NCBI GenBank assembly: GCA_037893245.1
Contig: JBAIAA010000251.1
Location: forward strand, 372,001-436,000
Source: Crossaster papposus
Lineage: Eukaryota; Echinodermata; Asteroidea; Velatida; Solasteridae
Reading direction: 5' to 3'
DNA: 64,000 nucleotides
Positions 57,521 to 64,000 of this stretch are shown here, in pieces. Position 1 is the stretch's first letter. Every line of letters begins with the position of its first letter. The position numbers and the translations under genes are program-made. The notes beneath the pieces are model-generated. The model did not search any database, was not told the DNA's origin, and saw only the letters and a list, made by a program, of their open reading frames with translations.

Positions 57521-59777
57521 TGACATAGAATATCGTGTAGCATCTTCGTATACACATCGACGATGATCTCACGAAGTGCAAAAAACCTCTAAGCCTGGCT
57601 ACAACTGCATTTTGAGATAATCAGGTTTTTGTATGAACAACTTTTAAAACGATATTTTAGATCACTTTCCAGTCACATATTTAAATCATGTTTGCATGTC
57701 CATGGCTGGTATGCCTTGCTCTATGGTTTTATGCAATTTGTTTGTACATGACTCTATTAATTAGCCAAATAATAATTAGTAAAATGTGTTTGCACTTCGT
57801 GAGATCAAGAAAACAGCCGCGCCTACTCTATCGACGCACGCGTCAACGTTTTGTGCACTTCGTGAGATCAATAAAGCAGACGCGCCTACTCTATCGACGC
57901 ACGCGTCACCGTTTTTGCACTTCGTGAGATCAAGAAAGCAGACGCGCCTACTCCATCGACGCACGCGTCACCGTTTTTGCACTTCGTGAGATCAAGAAAG
58001 CAGCTGCGTCTACTCCATCGACGCCCGTGTCCGAATTGTACGTATCTCGATCATACGTGTACTTTGTTGCCTTGATGAACGGGTGCGAAGGTGATAGAGC
58101 AATGTTTACGCAATGCACCTAAACACACGTCTGGGTTTCAGTCACGCTTTCGTTGCTATGCGCATAGTTCGTGTGTTGCTATGCGCATAGTCCTTTTTGC
58201 GTGGTATAGTCTTTTTGGATAGCGCAAGTACAAAATAGTAAAAATAGCAAGTGACACGTGACGCGCTCTCGGCCAATCAAGACACAGAATCTGTGAGTGA
58301 GGTGTTATAATACTAATTCGTTGACATTGCGAACGTCATCAACGTGGTTACACCATTAACATAGAAAAAAAGCGCATCGTACTACGTACCGGTTGATGAA
58401 CCTCTGTTGTGTCTGTATTGTGGTTTCCGGTCGCGGCTCGCTAGCAGCGATAATGTTACAGTCAAACTGAAGTAATGTTGTCCCCCCCCCCCCCCCCTGG
58501 TGCTGGTGGTAAACGAGCAAGAAATATTTGGAGGGGGGGGGGGGCATGTGCCCGAGCCACCCCCCCTCACCCCCCCCCCCCCCCCCCCACCCCCCCCCCC
58601 CCCCCCCCCCCCCCCCCACCCCCCCACCCCCCCCGCAGATGGCACTTGGTGGTGAATGGACCAGTGAGAGTTTGGCTCTCGCTCATGGTGACAGCTAAAA
58701 TAGTTCACATGGCCAGCGCACTCCCGCACAATTACAATTATTTTCTGAACTAGACTCGGGGCTAAGTTCAGAACCCCAACGAAACTGCACTAAGTTATAG
58801 AGATCAGTGTTATATGATACTCTCAAACACTTGAGGAGTTGGGAATCCAATAATTACAGGTAATTGAGTGAAATTACCTCTCATCGTGGGCCCTCGACCT
58901 GTCGCGTCTCTGGAAAAGCTGAGGCCGGATTACTCAATCGACTTCTATATCTATGGGCCGTTTTCCGAGTGGCCAAATATACATTCAGACAAAGCTAAAT
59001 TACAGATAATCGTTTCAACCCCCTTCAGATCCAACCGAAGAATAAACTATTCAACAGAATGAGTTACAACATACAATACGACCCTGTACCTAGGTTATTT
59101 TTAGCGGAGGGCCACCACCGCACCCGTTGTGATCCGTACGTTGTAAACAGCTTACATGGGTAGTTTGTGCTCATTGCGCTTAAGGAACTACATGTAGGCC
59201 CACATGTCATATAACCCGTTTCCACACAATATTATACGGCAACGTTTTATGTATACTCTAGGCCTACAAGTTTAAACAATTTCATCGGGTGCAATCCGAA
59301 TGAGTGAAGGTCTTCTGCTCGGTGGGATCTAGGTCTAACATCATTTATGTCAAGGCATACACATACTCACTAATTTGTTATATGGAAAGAGGTAGGCCCC
59401 CTATAATGATTAAAACAATTGTTTTACTTACCGTTTAACGCTTGCTTGAATAGAATGTTTCGAAGCAAGTGGATATATTTCGGAGAATCTTTTGTAGCTA
59501 TATGATCAAGTTAAGTTCCAAATCTCCTTGACACCTTACAACCATGTGGACAACGATGAAAACACGTTGAACAATGAAAATCATTCAGCTCGTATTAACG
59601 TCATTATAGCCAGCACGTCGCCAATTAAAACTATCAACCAATTGGATCATCATGTTCAGTCAAAGCCGATTGGTTTGATCACCAGTTTCAGCCGATTTAA
59701 TAATTTTTCCTTCTTTCTCTCTTTCTTTCTTTCCTCTTTCCTCTTTCTTTCCTCTTTCGTATACCAGCGTATACCAG

Positions 59778-60545
59778 GAGGCATTGAAGGAAAGCGGCTA
59801 CGACCACAAGCTTGAATTCAAAACAAGCGTACCAAATGGGCATAATACACGAAAGAAGCGATCCAGAAAAAGAAACGTCACTTGGTACAACCCGCCGTTT
59901 GACTTAAGAGTCAAAACCAACGTTGGACGCCAATTCTTGAAGATCGTTAACGAGAGTTTCCCCAAAGCACACGCACTGCAACAAATCTTCAACAAGAACA
60001 CACTGAAGCTGTCATACAGTTGTATGCCGAACATGAAGTCAACCTTGGACGCTCACAACAAAAATATAATAAAGAAGCAGGCACCAGAACCAGAAACCAA
60101 ACCTTGCAACTGCAGAGTAAAGAATGAATGCCCCCTGGATGGAAGATGCAGAACACCAAACATCGTCTACCAAGCCACTGTAAAAACCAACACGAGTGAA
60201 GAGACGTATGTGGGCCTAACCAGCACCGAGTTTAAGCAAAGACTCGGAAACCACCGACAATCATTCAAGAAAGAAGCGCACAGGAACCAGACAGAACTAT
60301 CAAAACATGTATGGACGCTAAAAGACAAAAACACTGAATTCACAACCAAGTGGAAAATCTTGAGCAATGCTCAACCGTACTCTAACATCAGTAAACAATG
60401 CAACTTGTGCACTATGGAGAAATTCTATATCATCTGCCACCCAGAAAAGGCTACTCTAAACAAAAGATCTGAGCTAACTAGCGCATGCCGGCACGCGGCT
60501 AAATTCAAACTGATAAAGCACGCCAAAACCACGCCCAGAGTGTAA
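59778..60545 (+). CDS. GIY-YIG endonuclease end of a Penelope-like element, unit 4
   Basis: Same 255-residue product as in unit 1, intact, without ATG at the front and without reverse transcriptase. Confidence 0.85.
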   Translation, partial: EALKESGYDHKLEFKTSVPNGHNTRKKRSRKRNVTWYNPPFDLRVKTNVGRQFLKIVNESFPKAHALQQIFNKNTLKLSYSCMPNMKSTLDAHNKNIIKKQAPEPETKPCNCRVKNECPLDGRCRTPNIVYQATVKTNTSEETYVGLTSTEFKQRLGNHRQSFKKEAHRNQTELSKHVWTLKDKNTEFTTKWKILSNAQPYSNISKQCNLCTMEKFYIICHPEKATLNKRSELTSACRHAAKFKLIKHAKTTPRV

Positions 60546-61087
60546 CGTTAGGCCGTGTCCGAATTGTTTGGCTGCGGCTTCAAGTTACACGCGGGCCTAT
60601 GGTAGTTACTGCAGCCACTTCCCATGGACTCTTGTGCGATGTCAAGCCGTGGCCGGGTAGTTCGGGCGCGGCCATATAATTTTCCCACGCCCGCGTCAAG
60701 TTGCCCACATACGCCCGCAATCCAAGCACGCGTTATTGCGTTCGCGCCCCCCCCCCCTATAACTTGATGCACAGGTAGAACGTTTCGAGAATGCCATTAA
60801 AATAATATTCCCTGACGAGTGGAGGTATATCCACGAAACAAATTTGTCGGAATAAAAACAATGGTGAACAAAAACCTATCCTAGTTTTTGTGATTGATTT
60901 TATATCGCTCCTTTTATAAAGTAGAGCACTCTCCGAAGTTGAATCGGTTTACAAACACGTATATATATATTTATATATCCAATGAATTTGGCATCTATCA
61001 CAATCCAAAGTGCTCGATACATCTCTGTAGAGCTATAATTATGAAATAAATTTAGGATACGAGTTAAAATAACTTTGGCATATTTAT

Positions 61088-61131
61088 TTCTGGACAGACT
61101 GTTTCGTACCGTGTGGCACTCATCAGCAGAA
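61088..61131 (-). ncRNA. Hammerhead ribozyme (type I), unit 4
   Basis: Same sequence and fold as at 50196-50239. Confidence 0.8.
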
Positions 61132-61641
61132 TGACATAGAATATCGTGTAGCATCTTCGTATACACATCGACGATGATCTCACGAAGTGCAAAAAACCTC
61201 TAAGCCTGGCTACAACTGCATTTTGAGATAATCAGGTTTTTGTATGAACAACTTTTAAAACGATATTTTAGATCACTTTCCAGTCACATATTTAAATCAT
61301 GTTTGCATGTCCATGGCTGGTATGCCTTGCTCTATGGTTTTATGCAATTTGTTTGTACATGACTCTATTAATTAGCCAAATAATAATTAGTAAAATGTGT
61401 TTGCACTTCGTGAGATCAAGAAAACAGCCGCGCCTACTCTATCGACGCACGCGTCAACGTTTTGTGCACTTCGTGAGATCAATAAAGCAGACGCGCCTAC
61501 TCTATCGACGCACGCGTCACCGTTTTTGCACTTCGTGAGATCAAGAAAGCAGACGCGCCTACTCCATCGACGCACGCGTCACCGTTTTTGCACTTCGTGA
61601 GATCAAGAAAGCAGCTGCGTCTACTCCATCGACGCCCGTGT

Positions 61642-64000
61642 CCGAATTGTACGTATCTCGATCATACGTGTACTTTGTTGCCTTGATGAACGGGTGCGAA
61701 GGTGATAGAGCAATGTTTACGCAATGCACCTAAACACACGTCTGGGTTTCGGTCACGCTTTCGTTGCTATGCGCATAGTTCGTGTGTTGCTATGCGCATA
61801 GTCCTTTTTGCGTGGTATAGTCTTTTTGGATAGCGCAAGTAAAAAATAGTAAAAATAGCAAGTGACACGTGACGCGCTCTCGGCCAATCAAGACACAGAA
61901 TCTGTGAGTAAGGTGTTATAATACTAATTCGTTGACATTGCGAACGTCATCAACGTGGTTACACCATTAACATAGAAAAAAAGCGCATCGTACTACGTAC
62001 CGGTTGATGAACCTCTGTTGTGTCTGTATTGTGGTTTCCGGTCGCGGCTCGCTAGCAGCGATAATGTTACAGTCAAACTGAAGTAATGTTGTCCCCCCCC
62101 CCCCCCCCCCTGGTGCTGGTGGTAAACGAGCAAGAAATATTTGGAGGGGGGGGGGGGGCATGTGCCCGAGCCACCCCCCCTCACCCCCCCCCCACCCCCC
62201 CCCCCCCCCACCCCCCCCACCCCCCCCCCCCCCACCCCCCCCCCACCCCCCCCCCCCCCCCCCCCCCCACCCCCCCACCCCCCCCGCAGATGGCACTTGG
62301 TGGTGAATGGACCAGTGAGAGTTTGGCTCTCGCTCATGGTGACAGCTAAAATAGTTCACATGGCCAGCGCACTCCCGCACAATTACAATTATTTTCTGAA
62401 CTAGACTCGGGGCTAAGTTCAGAACCCCAACGAAACTGCACTAAGTTATAGAGATCAGTGTTATATGATACTCTCAAACACTTGAGGAGTTGGGAATCCA
62501 ATAATTACAGGTAATTGAGTGAAATTACCTCTCATCGTGGGCCCTCGACCTGTCGCGTCTCTGGAAAAGCTGAGGCCGGATTACTCAATCGACTTCTATA
62601 TCTATGGGCCGTTTTCCGAGTGGCCAAATATACATTCAGACAAAGCTAAATTACAGATAATCGTTTCAACCCCCTTCAGATCCAACCGAAGAATAAACTA
62701 TTCAACAGAATGAGTTACAACATACAATACGACCCTGTACCTAGGTTATTTTTAGCGGAGGGCCACCAACGCACCCGTTGTGATCCGTACGTTGTAAACA
62801 GCTTACATGGGTAGTTTGTGCTCATTGCGCTTAAGGAACTACATGTAGGCCCACATGTCATATAACCCGTTTCCACACAATATTATACGGCAACGTTTTA
62901 TGTATACTCTAGGCCTACAAGTTTAAACAATTTCATCGGGTGCAATCCGAATGAGTGAAGGTCTTCTGCTCGGTGGGATCTAGGTCTAACATCATTTATG
63001 TCAAGGCATACACATACTCACTAATTTGTTATATGGAAAGAGGTAGGCCCCCTATAATGATTAAAACAATTGTTTTACTTACCGTTTAACGCTTGCTTGA
63101 ATAGAATGTTTCGAAGCAAGTGGATATATTTCGGAGAATCTTTTGTAGCTATATGATCAAGTTAAGTTCCAAATCTCCTTGACACCTTACAACCATGTGG
63201 ACAACGATGAAAACACGTTGAACAATGAAAATCATTCAGCTCGTATTAACGTCATTATAGCCAGCACGTCGCCAATTAAAACTATCAACCAATTGGATCA
63301 TCATGTTCAGTCAAAGCCGATTGGTTTGATCACCAGTTTCAGCCGATTTAATAATTTTTCCTTCTTTCTCTCTTTCTTTCTTTCCTCTTTCCTCTTTCTT
63401 TCCTCTTTCGTATACCAGCGTATACCAGGAGGCATTGAAGGAAAGCGGCTACGACCACAAGCTTGAATTCAAAACAAGCGTACCAAATGGGCATAATACA
63501 CGAAAGAAGCGATCCAGAAAAAGAAACGTCACTTGGTACAACCCGCCGTTTGACTTAAGAGTCAAAACCAACGTTGGACGCCAATTCTTGAAGATCGTTA
63601 ACGAGAGTTTCCCCAAAGCACACGCACTGCAACAAATCTTCAACAAGAACACACTGAAGCTGTCATACAGTTGTATGCCGAACATGAAGTCAACCTTGGA
63701 CGCTCACAACAAAAATATAATAAAGAAGCAGGCACCAGAACCAGAAACCAAACCTTGCAACTGCAGAGTAAAGAATGAATGCCCCCTGGATGGAAGATGC
63801 AGAACACCAAACATCGTCTACCAAGCCACTGTAAAAACCAACACGAGTGAAGAGACGTATGTGGGCCTAACCAGCACCGAGTTTAAGCAAAGACTCGGAA
63901 ACCACCGACAATCATTCAAGAAAGAAGCGCACAGGAACCAGACAGAACTATCAAAACATGTATGGACGCTAAAAGACAAAAACACTGAATTCACAACCAA
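61642..64000 (+). repeat. Array unit 5 (partial, runs off the window)
   Basis: Same order as unit 1 up to the GIY-YIG frame. It has the unit 2 states at all three diagnostic sites ('ttcggtc' about 61748, 'gtgagtaagg' about 61904, 'ccaccaacgc' about 62764). The hammerhead region lies beyond the window. Confidence 0.95.
63429..64000 (+). CDS. GIY-YIG endonuclease frame, unit 5, cut by the window end
   Basis: The first 190 or so residues match units 1-4, including VYQ, TYVGLT and the Arg of the nuclease. The last part lies outside the window. Confidence 0.85.

Larger units (their letters stand above)
54408..58030 (+). repeat. Array unit 3 (3623 bp)
   Basis: Same organisation as unit 1 and the same states at the three diagnostic sites. 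It has a private change, 'cgtatatcgatc' near 54417, where the others have 'cgtatctcgatc'. Confidence 0.95.
58031..61641 (+). repeat. Array unit 4 (3611 bp)
   Basis: Same organisation as unit 1 and the same states at the three diagnostic sites. It has a private change, 'gcaagtacaaaatag' near 58224, where the others have 'gcaagtaaaaaatag'. Confidence 0.95.

Overview
The window is eukaryotic nuclear DNA, almost certainly from a marine invertebrate. It has no dense operon-like coding. What it holds is AT-rich intergenic DNA, introns with GT/AG borders, minisatellites, and wreckage of many classes of eukaryotic mobile element: non-LTR retrotransposons, a Crypton, Penelope-like sequence, TIR and foldback elements, and a gag-like fragment. 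Frequent palindromic TACATGTA-type words and this mix of elements fit a lophotrochozoan, cephalochordate or hemichordate genome, but the sequence alone does not decide between them. Several long low-complexity runs (C, G, CCCCCCA) are places where assembly errors are likely.

Layout. 1-2.1 kb: the end of an unrecognised ORF and a GTGAGGGTTA-rich repeat tract. 2.15-7.25 kb: a decayed ~1550-codon minus-strand gene with two zinc-binding modules, an XPG/FEN1-like nuclease region and a C-terminal CXC-like cluster, bracketed by a ~33-bp direct repeat. 7.6-12.8 kb: MITEs, a LINE ORF2 tail, a zinc-knuckle ORF1-like gene and a 24-bp minisatellite. 13.13-19.01 kb: two nearly identical 2.94-kb TIR elements head to tail, sharing a single TA between them; each carries a 76-codon ORF fragment behind a splice-acceptor-like site. 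19.6-20.3 kb: LINE ORF1 remnant. 20.49-23.29 kb: a degenerate, intron-containing Crypton (tyrosine recombinase) bracketed by ~47-bp direct repeats and a perfect hairpin. 24-35 kb: mostly non-coding, with a gag-like start, two candidate host exons and old segmental duplications. 36-40.1 kb: an 88-bp satellite array split by a 5'-truncated LINE with an open reverse transcriptase frame. 40.68-42.76 kb: an element with perfect 74-bp TIRs. 42.93-44.71 kb: a Myb/SANT-like gene with a 39-bp coding minisatellite.

47.1-64.0 kb: at least 4.6 head-to-tail copies of a ~3.6-kb unit. Every unit holds the GIY-YIG endonuclease end of a Penelope-like element with no reverse transcriptase, and each complete unit has a minus-strand sequence with a full type I hammerhead ribozyme core. 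Three linked single-base variants mark units 2 and 5, so the array seems to have a three-unit higher-order period.

The best candidates for something undescribed are the hammerhead/GIY-YIG satellite array, the direct-repeat-flanked XPG-nuclease/CXC gene, and the tandem TA-sharing TIR elements with their captured exon-like fragment.
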